From Chthoniobacter flavus Ellin428 (GTDB lineage Bacteria; Verrucomicrobiota; Verrucomicrobiia; Chthoniobacterales; Chthoniobacteraceae): a stretch of 64,000 nucleotides of DNA. The stretch is taken from contig NZ_ABVL01000008.1 of NCBI RefSeq assembly GCF_000173075.1, positions 62,001-126,000 on the forward strand. The letters run 5' to 3'. Position 1 is the first letter of the stretch. Every line of letters starts with the position of its first letter. Shown here piece by piece: positions 28,321-36,845 of this stretch. The notes below the pieces were generated by a model. It had not been told where the DNA came from. It did no database searches and saw nothing but the letters and a program-made list of their open reading frames with translations. Both the position numbers and the translations under genes were made by a program.

Positions 28321-29169
28321 GTGATGCTCTGGCAAACCCGCACCCTCACCTTCGATCTCGCCCACCGGGGACTCATCATGGGCGTGTTGAATGTGACCCA
28401 CGATTCCTTTTCGGACGGCGGCCAGTTTTTCGACACCGCAGGAGCGGTGGCCCACGCCCGGCAATTGGCCGCGGAAGGCGCCGAGATCATCGACGTCGGC
28501 GGCGAATCGACCCGGCCCGGAGCCGAGCCGGTTCCCGAGGCGGAGGAGTTGCGGCGCGTCCTGCCGGTCATCGAACGCCTGGCCGGGACCGGCGACTTCG
28601 TCCTTTCCATCGATACGATGAAACCGGCCGTGGCGCAGGCCGCGGTCGAGGCCGGCGCCGGGATTGTCAATGACATCACCGGCTTGCGCGACCCGGCCAT
28701 GCGCGAGGTGGTGCAAACGACTGGCGCAGGCGCCATTGCGATGCACATGCAGGGCACCCCGCGCGATATGCAGCAAGCGCCCCACTACGACGACGTTGTG
28801 GCGGAAATCACGAATTTTTTTCGACAAACTTTTTCGGCGTGCCTAGCGTGCGGCATCGACCCCATGCGTCTTGCTTTCGACCCCGGCATCGGCTTTGGAA
28901 AAACGGTGGAGCACAACCTGGCTCTGCTGCGGAATCTCGATGCCATGAGGGTCGGCGGGCGACCGATGGTTTTGGGCGTCTCGCGCAAATCTTTTCTCGG
29001 CAAGGTCGTGGGCAGCAGTGAATGGGCGGACCGTGCGTGGCCGACCGTCGCGCTCACCAGCTATGGTCGCGCACGCGGGGCAAATGTCTTTCGCGTCCAC
29101 GATGCCCGGCCGAACTCCGAAGCGCTCCGCATGACGGAGGCCATCCTCGAACCGGAGGTCGTGACGTGA
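28321..29169 (+). CDS. folP: Dihydropteroate synthase
   Basis: The 282-residue enzyme condenses p-aminobenzoate with hydroxymethyl-dihydropterin diphosphate in folate synthesis. MGVLNVTHDSFSDGG and IDVGGESTRPGA are the two family signatures, followed by GAGIVNDITGL and the C-terminal GVSRKSFLG. A GTG at 28321 and an ATG at 28324 are both possible starts. Its stop overlaps the cdaA start as GTGA, so the genes are coupled. Confidence 0.96.
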   Translation: MMLWQTRTLTFDLAHRGLIMGVLNVTHDSFSDGGQFFDTAGAVAHARQLAAEGAEIIDVGGESTRPGAEPVPEAEELRRVLPVIERLAGTGDFVLSIDTMKPAVAQAAVEAGAGIVNDITGLRDPAMREVVQTTGAGAIAMHMQGTPRDMQQAPHYDDVVAEITNFFRQTFSACLACGIDPMRLAFDPGIGFGKTVEHNLALLRNLDAMRVGGRPMVLGVSRKSFLGKVVGSSEWADRAWPTVALTSYGRARGANVFRVHDARPNSEALRMTEAILEPEVVT

Positions 29170-30029
29170 ACGTCGTCGAGCTCGTCCACAACCATTGGCG
29201 CGATGCTGTGGAGATCGTCCTGCTCTCCGTGGCGATCTATTACACGTGGCGTTCCTTCCGGGGGACGCCCGGCGGCAACGTGCTCATCGGGCTGGTCGTC
29301 CTGTTCCTCGCGTTGAACATGCTCTCCCGCGCGCTCGACCTCATCGTCATCCGGACCATCGTCGAGAGCCTGTCCAACGTCGTCATCATCGCCCTGGTCA
29401 TTCTCTTTCAGCCCGAACTGCGGCGCGGGCTGGCCGCGCTCGGCGGGCATCGCCTTTTCGGCGCCAGCAACCAGAGCCGGGCCACGCTCGACCTGGTGCG
29501 CGAGATCACCTTCGATCTCGCCAATCGCCAACTCGGCGCCCTCATCGCCATCGAGCGCGGACAGAACATCGAGGCCTTCGCCGAGAGCGGCGTGAAGACC
29601 GATTGCGCACTCTCCACCGAGCTGGCCGTGAGCATTTTCTTCCCGAAGACGCCCTTGCACGATGGCGGTATCATCATCCGCAACGACCGCATCATTTCCG
29701 CGGCCTGCATTTTTCCCATTACCCAGCGGGCCGATCTCGACCGCGCCCTGGGGTTGCGGCACCGCGCGGCACTGGGTCTCACCGAGGAAAGCGATGCCAT
29801 CGTCATCGTCGTCTCGGAAGAAACAGGCATCGTTTCGATTTGTCATCGCGGCCTGATCGAAAGAAGCTTCGACCCGGAAAGTTTCGACCATCGCCTCGCC
29901 GAACTTTTCGCCCTGAAAGATGAAAGTGATTCTAAACAACTGGCTGGCAAAACTCCTGTCCCTGGTTCTCGCCGTCATTCTGTGGCTGGTCATTCATCGG
30001 AGAGTGGCACCGACCGCCTTGCCTTCTAG
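29166..30029 (+). CDS. cdaA: Diadenylate cyclase CdaA (c-di-AMP synthesis)
   Basis: A 287-residue protein with three N-terminal membrane helices (VEIVLLSVAIYYTW, NVLIGLVVLFLALN, NVVIIALVILFQ) and a DisA_N cyclase domain. PLHDGGIIIRN replaces the usual DGA with DGG. GLRHRAALGLTEESDAIVIVVSEETG contains the RHR motif. The last 35 residues or so are unlike CdaA and overlap the next gene by 110 nt. An extra C at 29911-29913 would explain this, because removing it ends the protein at TGA 29914-29916, just before the next ATG. The order folP-cdaA-cdaR-glmM agrees with the known cdaA-cdaR-glmM linkage. Confidence 0.92.
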   Translation: MNVVELVHNHWRDAVEIVLLSVAIYYTWRSFRGTPGGNVLIGLVVLFLALNMLSRALDLIVIRTIVESLSNVVIIALVILFQPELRRGLAALGGHRLFGASNQSRATLDLVREITFDLANRQLGALIAIERGQNIEAFAESGVKTDCALSTELAVSIFFPKTPLHDGGIIIRNDRIISAACIFPITQRADLDRALGLRHRAALGLTEESDAIVIVVSEETGIVSICHRGLIERSFDPESFDHRLAELFALKDESDSKQLAGKTPVPGSRRHSVAGHSSESGTDRLAF

Positions 30030-30108
30030 TTTTCAGTTTGAGTTAAGCAAGCCCACCGATGGGAAAAACAAAGTCGATTTCAGCATTAATGGCAGCCCCA
30101 AAAAATAA
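29920..30108 (+). CDS. Miniature CdaR-like membrane protein
   Basis: A 62-residue protein beginning MKVILNNWLAKLLSLVLAV and continuing ILWLVIH, the usual start of CdaR/YbbR proteins with their single membrane helix. About 30 residues follow, and no YbbR repeat can fit before glmM starts. It sits exactly where cdaR is found, between cdaA and glmM. It may keep only the part that contacts CdaA in the membrane. It overlaps glmM by 20-50 nt depending on that gene's start. Confidence 0.7.
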   Translation: MKVILNNWLAKLLSLVLAVILWLVIHRRVAPTALPSSFQFELSKPTDGKNKVDFSINGSPKK

Positions 30109-31513
30109 ACCCACTCCGAAGGTCGAAAACGGTAACGGCGGACGCAAGATCTTCGGTACGGACGGTGTCCGCGGCACGGCCAACATCGAGCCCGTCACGG
30201 CCGAGACCGCGCTCAAGCTCGGCCGCGCCGCCGCGCATGTCTTCGCCCAGATGAGCGTGCTCGCCGGGCGTTCCGGCGGCCGCACCACCATCGTCATCGG
30301 CAAGGACACGCGCCTCTCCGGTTACATGCTGGAAAATGCGCTGGCCGCGGGCGTGATGTCGCTCGGGGCGGATGTGCTGCTCATCGGGCCGCTGCCCACG
30401 CCGGGCGTGGCCTACATCACGCGCTCCCTGCGCGCGGACGCCGGCATCGTGCTCAGCGCCTCACACAATCCTTACGAGGACAACGGCATCAAGTTCTTCC
30501 GTCCCGATGGTTACAAGCTGGATGACGAGATCGAGCAACGCATCGAGCACCTCGTTTTCAGCGGCGAGATCGAATCGATCCGGCCCACCGCCGGCAAGAT
30601 CGGCCGCGCCACACGTATCGACGACGCGCTCGGACGCTACGTCGAGTTTGCCAAGCAGAGCTTTCCACGCGGCCGCACGCTCGATGGCATGCGCGTCGCC
30701 GTGGATGTGGCCAATGGCGCGGCTTACAAATCCACGCCGTGCATCCTGCGTGAATTGGGCGCCGATATCATCGTCGCCCACAACACGCCGAATGGCCGCA
30801 ACATCAACCGCGAATGTGGCAGTACGCACCCGGAGGAGATCCAGCGCATCGTGAAGGAGACCAGGGCCCAGGTGGGCATCAGCCACGATGGCGATGCCGA
30901 CCGCGTGCTGCTCTGCGACGAGCATGGCGAAGTGGTGGATGGCGACGAGATCATGGCCATTGCCGCGCTCGATTTCCTGAAGCGCGGCTGCCTCGCGCAG
31001 AATACCCTGGTGGCCACGGTAATGAGTAATTTCGGCCTCGATGAGACGCTGCAAAAGCATTCCGGCCGTGTGCTCCGCACCAAGGTCGGCGACCGTTACG
31101 TGATCGAGGCGATGATGAAGGAAGAGCTCAATGTCGGCGGCGAGCAAAGCGGCCACATGATCTTCCGCGACTTTTCCACCACCGGCGACGGCATTGTCAG
31201 CGCGCTGCAGATCTTGCGTATCATGGCCGAAACCGGAAAGCCCCTCAGCGAACTGAAGGCCTGCCTGGCGAAATACCCGCAAGCCCAGCGCAACCTGAAG
31301 GTGCGCGAAAAGAAACCGCTCGAGAGCCTGCCCACCGTGACGAAGCTCGTGGAGGAAACGGAAAAGGAACTCGCCGGCGCCGGCCGTGTGCTGCTCCGCT
31401 ATTCCGGCACTGAACCGAAGATCCGCCTGCTCATCGAAGGCCGCGACGGCGACCGCATCAACCTGCAAGCCGACCGGATTGCGGGAGAGATCCAGGAGCT
31501 GATCGGGGTGTAA
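30059..31513 (+). CDS. glmM: Phosphoglucosamine mutase
   Basis: The 484-residue enzyme converts glucosamine-6-phosphate to glucosamine-1-phosphate for cell-wall synthesis. FGTDGVRGTAN, the phosphoserine loop SASHNPYEDNGIKFF (serine 135), the metal loop DGDADRVLLCD and the C-terminal RYSGTEPKIRLLIEG are all present. An alternative start at 30089 would remove ten residues and reduce the overlap with the preceding small gene. It is the last gene of the folP-cdaA-glmM operon. Confidence 0.97.
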   Translation: MGKTKSISALMAAPKNKPTPKVENGNGGRKIFGTDGVRGTANIEPVTAETALKLGRAAAHVFAQMSVLAGRSGGRTTIVIGKDTRLSGYMLENALAAGVMSLGADVLLIGPLPTPGVAYITRSLRADAGIVLSASHNPYEDNGIKFFRPDGYKLDDEIEQRIEHLVFSGEIESIRPTAGKIGRATRIDDALGRYVEFAKQSFPRGRTLDGMRVAVDVANGAAYKSTPCILRELGADIIVAHNTPNGRNINRECGSTHPEEIQRIVKETRAQVGISHDGDADRVLLCDEHGEVVDGDEIMAIAALDFLKRGCLAQNTLVATVMSNFGLDETLQKHSGRVLRTKVGDRYVIEAMMKEELNVGGEQSGHMIFRDFSTTGDGIVSALQILRIMAETGKPLSELKACLAKYPQAQRNLKVREKKPLESLPTVTKLVEETEKELAGAGRVLLRYSGTEPKIRLLIEGRDGDRINLQADRIAGEIQELIGV

Positions 31514-31517
31514 GGAA

Positions 31518-31609
31518 GAAGTTCTTAGTGCTTAGTAAGTAGTCCTCCGCGTCTGGTGCTTTGCTTCGCCGCATATTCTAAGAACTAAGCACTAACCACT
31601 AAGCACTTT
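31518..31609. repeat. Heptad word hairpin (ACTAAGC family) before bioD
   Basis: The right arm is a 7-nt register (ACTAAGC, ACTAACC, ACTAAGC) at 31584-31604. The left arm carries TTAGTGCTTAGT (31525-31536), whose exact complement is at 31584-31595. The element ends 7 nt before the bioD GTG and starts 4 nt after the glmM stop, so it may act both as terminator for glmM and as leader of bioD. Confidence 0.8.
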
Positions 31610-31616
31610 CCGCAGC

Positions 31617-32240
31617 GTGAACCTTTTCCTCACTGGCACCGATACCAACGTTGGCAAGAGCTACATCGCCTCGTTGCTCGTCCGCGCGTTGCGCTCGGAG
31701 GGACACGATTGCGTGGGGCTCAAGCCCATTTGCTGTGGCGATCGCGATGATGCCACGCTGCTGCACGCCGCGGCGGAGGGGGCCATCGAGTTGAACGACG
31801 TGAACCCGGTGTGGCTGCGGACGCCGGCGGCGCCTTACACGGCGAGCCTCATCGAAAACCGCGCCATCGATCTCGCGCTCATTCGCGAGTCGTTTCAGCG
31901 CGCGCGGGCGGCTCATGAATCCGTCATCGTCGAAGGTGCCGGCGGTTGGCTCGTGCCCATCGAACGCGACTATTACATTGCCGATCTCGCGGTGGAATGC
32001 GGGCTGCCCGTGGCCATCGTCGTGGCCAATCGTCTCGGCGCGCTCAATCACGCCCTGCTCACCGTCGCCGCGGTCCGCGCGCGTGGACTCGAATGCGCCG
32101 GACTCATCCTCAATCACCCCTCCCCGGACGAAGACATCGCCACGACGACCAATCGCGGCGTGCTGGAGGAATTTGCCGGCGTGCCGATCCTCTTCGACGT
32201 GGCCTACGGCCAGCGCGGCATCAAGCTGAACCATCACTGA
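31617..32240 (+). CDS. bioD: Dethiobiotin synthetase
   Basis: The 207-residue ATPase closes the ureido ring of dethiobiotin from diaminopelargonate. FLTGTDTNVGKS is the family P-loop, GLKPICCGDRDD the substrate region, and VEGAGGWLVPIERDYYIADLA the conserved central motif. The start is a GTG at 31617, immediately after the ACTAAGC-word hairpin. No other biotin gene is present nearby. Confidence 0.94.
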   Translation: MNLFLTGTDTNVGKSYIASLLVRALRSEGHDCVGLKPICCGDRDDATLLHAAAEGAIELNDVNPVWLRTPAAPYTASLIENRAIDLALIRESFQRARAAHESVIVEGAGGWLVPIERDYYIADLAVECGLPVAIVVANRLGALNHALLTVAAVRARGLECAGLILNHPSPDEDIATTTNRGVLEEFAGVPILFDVAYGQRGIKLNHH

Positions 32241-32266
32241 GTTTCCGGTTTCACTTTCAAAAGTTT

Positions 32267-33073
32267 ATGTTTGGGTTTCTCAAGAAATTCAAAGCCCAGC
32301 GGGAGGCGGCGAACGCGAGAGCGCAGGAATTCAAGGAAGTCGTTTCCGCGCTCCAAGCCGGTCACGGCAACCCTCTCGAAGGAGCACTGGTGCTGCATTT
32401 GACCCAGGACACACAGGAGACATTCGTGCAATTTGTTCTCTTCCTCGGAAATTCGGATGTGTGGATGCTCAATAAGACCAGCGAGCGTTTGGGCGATCCG
32501 GCGATGACGCAAGCCTCCGACGGTAATCCTTATGTCGCAGTCTTCACCTCGCAGGAGCGCGCCTCCGCCGCACTGAGCGAATGGAAGCTGGCGAGTCGCC
32601 CCTCTCTCATCTCGGCTTCGGAACTGGTCTTCGGGCTCGCCCCGCAGATGGGCATCGTGATCAACGCCCACCATCCACATCTCCAGTGGAGCTTTCCTCC
32701 CGCGCGCATCGCCGACGTGCGCACGCTCTTTGAACGCAGTTATAGTTACGAAGTCGGCGGTATCTATTCGGTGTGGGGACGAGGGGGGTATCAGGCGATC
32801 AAGCTACTGAACATCGAGGAAGGCGGCGTGCACGTGCGCATGTATGCCAACACCTGGCCGGAGCGCCCGGCGAGCATTGATACTGCCGCGCTGATGCTGG
32901 CTGGAGCGGATGATCCGGCTTTCTCCATCGGACACATGCCCGTCGTCCGCAGCCATTTTCTCTCGATGGGCCCCCGGTTGGTGATGATCGAGCGCGTGAA
33001 GGATGACGAACTCGAAGGCTACCGTATGTGGCAGGAAGCCAAGGGCGGTTATTTCGGAACGCCCACGAGCTGA
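32267..33073 (+). CDS. SseB-like protein
   Basis: A 268-residue protein whose first half resembles the SseB N-terminal domain, with NPYVAVFTSQERASAAL, then a GLAPQMGIVINAHHPH segment. The role of this domain is unknown (in enterobacteria it occurs in a sulfurtransferase-associated protein). There is no signal peptide; the N-terminus is basic and helical. It follows bioD by 26 nt. The start at 32267 is chosen because the frame upstream overlaps bioD. Confidence 0.65.
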   Translation: MFGFLKKFKAQREAANARAQEFKEVVSALQAGHGNPLEGALVLHLTQDTQETFVQFVLFLGNSDVWMLNKTSERLGDPAMTQASDGNPYVAVFTSQERASAALSEWKLASRPSLISASELVFGLAPQMGIVINAHHPHLQWSFPPARIADVRTLFERSYSYEVGGIYSVWGRGGYQAIKLLNIEEGGVHVRMYANTWPERPASIDTAALMLAGADDPAFSIGHMPVVRSHFLSMGPRLVMIERVKDDELEGYRMWQEAKGGYFGTPTS

Positions 33074-33187
33074 AGTTCTTCCTGCTTCAAGAGCCACCCG
33101 CAGGAAAACTTGCCTCCCGAAATGAGAACGGATTGCGCCCCTTTTTGAACCTGTATCTTCCAACCCGAGCCCGCTAGTAACGGAACA

Positions 33188-34140
33188 GTGAACGCCATTT
33201 GGCACTACGAAGAGAATGGAGAATCCAAAGGCCCGCTGAGCCGGGAGGAAATCCGTGACTTGGTACAAACTGGCGTCGTCACGCCGCAGACACGGGTGTG
33301 GACCCGCAGCCTGAAAAGGTGGGCGCCGGCACGGGAGACCACGTTGGACAATCTTTTCAAAACGTCCGCGCCCGCAGCGCAGACGCCTCCACTGCCGCCG
33401 GCGATGGGCCAACTCGTTCCTCCGCCGGTTCCCATCGCGGACACCCCCGAAGTCAGCACGGCTGAAACACGCTCCGCTCCGCCGGAAGGCTTTCGCTCTC
33501 CACAGCTGCTCGGCCATTGCGTCACGGCTTTGATCGTCATCCTAACGCTCCTGGCCGCGGTAAAGATCTGGTTCGAGGCTCAGCAGATCGAGCTGCTCGA
33601 CCGCCTTCAACACGCCCCGGAAATCAAGGACCAAGTTCTCCTCAGCGAGAGCTGGCACCTTTTCCTCTCCGTCAGCTGGCCTGGCCACCTACGCCGTGAC
33701 GATCGTTTTCTTTTGCTGCTGGATCTACCGGCTCGCCCCACAATGTGCGTGCCTTGGGGGCTCGCAGACTCTCGTTCTCGCCGGGTCTGGCCGTAGGCTT
33801 CTATTTCATCCCGATCCTCTCGCTCTGGAAACCGTACCAGGCGATGAAGGAAATCTGGAAGGCGAGCGCCAACCCGCAAGGCAGGCGCTCCAACCGGACC
33901 AGCCCGCTGGTCGGTTGGTGGTGGACGTTTTGGATTTTGACCAGCGCGTTCAACTACTTTGTCGCGCGTTTCACGCTGCATTTCGGCGCTCACCCCTCCG
34001 TGTTCCTTCGCCAGGTCGATATCATCTCCGATGTCTCCCGTCTCCCGCTGAACGTCGTCGCCATTCTGCTGGTGCAGCAGCTCTCCGCGCTGCAATGGAA
34101 GACCGCGACGCAACGGAGCCAGGCTCCCTCAAACCTGTAA
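33188..34140 (+). CDS. GYF_2-DUF4328 membrane protein, frame broken twice
   Basis: An N-terminal GYF_2 domain (IWHYEENGESKGPLSREEI, then RVWTRSLKRWAPA) is followed by a proline-rich linker and a membrane helix. The DUF4328 part continues in two other frames: TIVFFCCWIYRLA in the second, then NVRALGARRLSFSPGLAVGF and IPILSLWKPYQAMKEIWKAS in the third. Removing one C at 33680-33681 and one C in the run 33736-33739 restores one reading frame of about 316 residues with correct domain order. Either two base-calling errors or decay. GYF_2-DUF4328 proteins are membrane proteins of unknown function. Confidence 0.75.
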
Positions 34141-34146
34141 AAAGCG

Positions 34147-35139
34147 CTACAGCCCCGCCAGTTGCTCGCGGAGACTCTCCACGCCGGGGACACGCGCCAG
34201 CACTTCGCGCAGCGAAGAGAGAGCGGCGGGGATGTGCTCGAGGAAATGCGGGCGCTCTTTCACGTGGCCGAGGAAGCCGTAGGCGCCGAGGGCCTGCATG
34301 AGGCGCTGCATGGCGCAGAGGTCGTAGATGGCGGTGAAATCCGGGCGCACCGGTTCGCCGAGGTCAGCGAGTTCTTCGAGATAGTGATTCAGCAACTCCT
34401 GGCGCTCGCTCTCGGGCAATTGCACGTACGGATCGTAGAGCAGCGACGCGAGATCGTACTGCGGCAGGCCGGGGCGCATGCCTTGGAAATCGATGAAGCA
34501 CGCCGTGCCGTTCTTGATGACGATATTTTGCGATTGAAAATCGCGGTGCACGAAGCAGCGCGGGAGCGCGGCGAGTTGCTCAGCGATTTCGCCGAGACGC
34601 GCACGGTCGCATTTTTCCTCGATGACATCGGTGCTGAGACCGAAGTGACGGCCGAGGCAGTTTTCGAAAAAGTAATTCTGCTCCCAGCGATAGAGCTCGG
34701 CATTGAACTCGGCCTGGAGTTGCGGCGACTCAACAGGCGTGGCGAGATGCGCGCGGGTGTGCAGGATCAGAATCTGATCGAGCGTGTTGTGATAGAGCTC
34801 GCGGCGCACCGGCCACGGCTCGTTGCGATAGCTCCACAGGTCGCGATCGCCGAGGTCTTCCATCCAGATGAGGCCTTCTTCGTCGTCGTGAAAATAAATC
34901 TCCGGGACGCGCACCCCAACGCCGGCGAGGAAACGCGCGATGGCCACGTAATGCCGGTTCTCTTCCCGCTGGCGACCATATTTGGCGAGGATCATCGAGT
35001 GATCGTCGTCATTAAACGCCATGCGGTAGAATTTCCGGTCCGAGCCGCCTTTTTCCAGCGGATGGACGATGATCTCCTGCCGCGCGAAACGCGGAAAGCG
35101 GATGACGGTTTTTTCGATGAGTTGAGAAACAGGAGCCAT
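34147..35139 (-). CDS. amgK: N-acetylmuramate/N-acetylglucosamine anomeric kinase
   Basis: A 330-residue aminoglycoside-phosphotransferase-fold kinase. FVHRDFQSQNIVIKNG is the catalytic loop, and FIDFQGMRPGLPQYDLASLLYDPYV the metal and substrate region typical of AmgK. It phosphorylates MurNAc at C1 in peptidoglycan recycling. The gene upstream on the same strand is the matching MurU-type nucleotidyltransferase, which supports the assignment. A hexad hairpin element lies 41 nt before its start. Confidence 0.9.
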   Translation of the reverse strand: MAPVSQLIEKTVIRFPRFARQEIIVHPLEKGGSDRKFYRMAFNDDDHSMILAKYGRQREENRHYVAIARFLAGVGVRVPEIYFHDDEEGLIWMEDLGDRDLWSYRNEPWPVRRELYHNTLDQILILHTRAHLATPVESPQLQAEFNAELYRWEQNYFFENCLGRHFGLSTDVIEEKCDRARLGEIAEQLAALPRCFVHRDFQSQNIVIKNGTACFIDFQGMRPGLPQYDLASLLYDPYVQLPESERQELLNHYLEELADLGEPVRPDFTAIYDLCAMQRLMQALGAYGFLGHVKERPHFLEHIPAALSSLREVLARVPGVESLREQLAGL

Positions 35140-35179
35140 CGGTTTGGTGGTGGGTGGTGTTTCGGTAAGGCGGGCCGGC

Positions 35180-35254
35180 TCTTAATCTTAATCGTAATCT
35201 TACTCTTAATCCCCTCTGACTCCGCTGAGATTAAGATTACGATTAAGAGTAAGA
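35180..35254. repeat. Hexad word hairpin (TTAATC family), copy B
   Basis: The left arm 35181-35211 (TTAATC, TTAATC, GTAATC, TTACTC, TTAATC units) and the right arm 35229-35252 (GATTAAG-type) pair with two mismatches over 24 nt. On the minus strand it lies in the gap between murU and amgK, 41 nt upstream of the amgK start. Confidence 0.93.
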
Positions 35255-35279
35255 ACGCCGATCATTTTCGGGACGCTTC

Positions 35280-36207
35280 TTAGAAGTCAACATGGGAGTG
35301 GATACCCTCCACGCGCTGGCTATCGGTGATAATACAATGATTGAGGAGAGTACCAGAAGCGATTTCCGCGCCTTCCCATACCAAAGAATCATTTACACTG
35401 GCGTGGTCGCCCCACGCGGGCGCCAGCGCCGATGGCCGTGGCGCCGCTGATCGTGGCGGTTGGCGCGATTTGCGCAGTGGGGTGAATCCAGGGAGTCGGC
35501 TCCTGAGTGGCCAGCGCCGTGTGCACGGCAAGGTAGTTCTCGCGGTTGCCGAGATCCCACCAGTGGCCTTCATCGATGACGATGCCGCCGAGCTTCGCGC
35601 CCGCGCGGATCATGTCGCAAAAAATCGGGACGACACTGATCTTCGTCGCCGCGGGAATGCGCGCGATGAATTCGGCATTCACGAGGTAAATGCCGGAGAA
35701 AAGAAAACGGGGACCGGCGGCGGCATCGACGCGCCCACCGATATCGGTGACGCGGCCGGTCGCGGCATCGAAGGCGACTTGCAGCGGTCCACCGGAAGAA
35801 CGCAGCACCATGGTGACTTCATTGCCGGAATCGACGTGCGTGCGGATCGCACCGGCCAGCGGCAGGTCGCTGAGAATGTCGCCGTTGTAGACGACGAATG
35901 TGCCCGCACCGAGGAGGTCGCGCACATTCCAAATCCCGCCGGCCGTCTCGAGCACCTCGGGTTGCTCATCGCGAAAAGCGAGCGGCACTCCGCGGTAAGT
36001 CCCCTCCGGGAAAAAGCGCGCATACGCCTCGGAACGCCAGTGCGTATTGACGACGAGGCGCTCAACGCCGGCGTCGATGAGGTGATCGAATGCGTAGGTG
36101 ATCAGCGGCCGATTGGCGACCGGGATGAGCGGCTTCGGGCGGCGCGCGGTGAGCGACTTGAGTCGCGTGCCCAGGCCGGCGCCAAGAACGAAAGCGGTTC
36201 GGATCAC
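35280..36207 (-). CDS. murU: MurNAc-1-phosphate uridylyltransferase-like, one frameshift
   Basis: The enzyme would turn MurNAc-1-phosphate into UDP-MurNAc. AFVLGAGLGTRLKSLTARRPKPL is the nucleotidyltransferase signature, and YNGDILSDLP the metal site. A left-handed beta-helix tail (IHPTAQIAPTATISGATAIGAGA) follows. The frame then stops at 35389, but homologous tail (ASVNDSLVWEGAEIASGTLL, NHCIITDSQ) continues in the next frame to 35280. An extra base in the C run 35410-35413 explains it. The GTG at 36207 is the likely start. With amgK it forms the cell-wall recycling bypass. Confidence 0.85.
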
Positions 36208-36229
36208 GAGTGGTAGGTTCTTCGGGTCC

Positions 36230-36309
36230 TTAATCTTAATCTTACTCTTAATCTTAATCTCAACCGCCTCAGAGAGGATTAAGAGTAAGATTAAGATTAC
36301 GATTAAGAC
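36230..36309. repeat. Hexad word hairpin (TTAATC family), copy C
   Basis: The left arm (36230-36262) and right arm (36278-36309) contain an inner match of 23 of 24 positions. The units are TTAATC with one TTACTC on the left, and the exact complements on the right. It lies 23 nt upstream of the murU start, so murU is flanked on both sides by copies of this family. Confidence 0.94.
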
Positions 36310-36343
36310 GAAGAGCGTTCTTAAAGAACGCCCTTCTAAAAAT

Positions 36344-36389
36344 CCACCCGCCGTCCCCAAGGCCGCAATACGGCGGGGACGACGGGTGG
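36344..36389. repeat. Strong GC-rich hairpin
   Basis: CCACCCGCCGTCCCC (36344-36358) pairs with GGGGACGACGGGTGG (36375-36389) with one mismatch. Inside, GCCG and CGGC form a second short stem around CAATA. It lies between the murU leader element and the stop of the DUF3467 gene. Confidence 0.8.
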
Positions 36390-36400
36390 AAGTTGGTTGG

Positions 36401-36423
36401 GAAAATCCGCGGTCAAAACCGCG
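36401..36423 (-). terminator. Rho-independent terminator of the DUF3467 gene
   Basis: On the minus strand, starting 7 nt after the stop at 36430, CGCGGT-TTTG-ACCGCG forms a perfect 6-bp stem. GATTTTCCC follows it, a short T run. Position and form fit intrinsic termination. Confidence 0.6.
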
Positions 36424-36429
36424 TAGAGA

Positions 36430-36765
36430 CTACTTCTTCTCCTTCTTGGTTTCCGGCGCTTCGATCGGAGGCTGCGCGACCTGCGTCGGCGGTTCCTGCG
36501 GCGGCGGGTTCACGTTCACGACCTGGAAGTTCTGGCAGGTCTGAGCGAGGAGCTGGGCGAGACGCACGACGCCCGAGGGAGTCATGGTGATGCGGGTGTG
36601 GATCGGCAGAACGGACACACCGGGACGATCAGCAACGATGCCCGAGGTGAAATCGAGATAGACTTCCTCGGCGCCGACACTGACCAAAACGTGGTTCGCG
36701 TAGCTCGCCTTGAGGTCATCGTAACGAACCTGAAGGACTTGTTGATTGGAGGGTTGGTTGGACAT
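36430..36765 (-). CDS. DUF3467 protein
   Basis: A 111-residue protein with the family pattern YDDLKASYANHVLVSVGAEE, then VYLDFTSGI and RITMTPSGVVRLAQLLAQT. It ends in a low-complexity proline/glutamate/lysine tail. DUF3467 proteins are small soluble proteins of unknown role that are common in many phyla. It is followed by a terminator hairpin. Confidence 0.8.
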   Translation of the reverse strand: MSNQPSNQQVLQVRYDDLKASYANHVLVSVGAEEVYLDFTSGIVADRPGVSVLPIHTRITMTPSGVVRLAQLLAQTCQNFQVVNVNPPPQEPPTQVAQPPIEAPETKKEKK

Positions 36766-36845
36766 AGGGGTGCTTTGCTAGCCTCGCTTGTCACCCATTG
36801 CAACTGCTGAAAACTGGTTTTCGCACTTTTTTATCATCGGTGAAA

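Noticed and set aside
27877-28827. A 316-codon minus-strand frame
   Set aside because: Only its last 113 codons are a real gene with a signal peptide; the first part is antisense to folP.
36207-36360. Hydrophobic N-terminal extension of murU (LIVILILLLILSE-like)
   Set aside because: It is the translation of the hexad repeat. The conserved nucleotidyltransferase sequence begins at the GTG at 36207.
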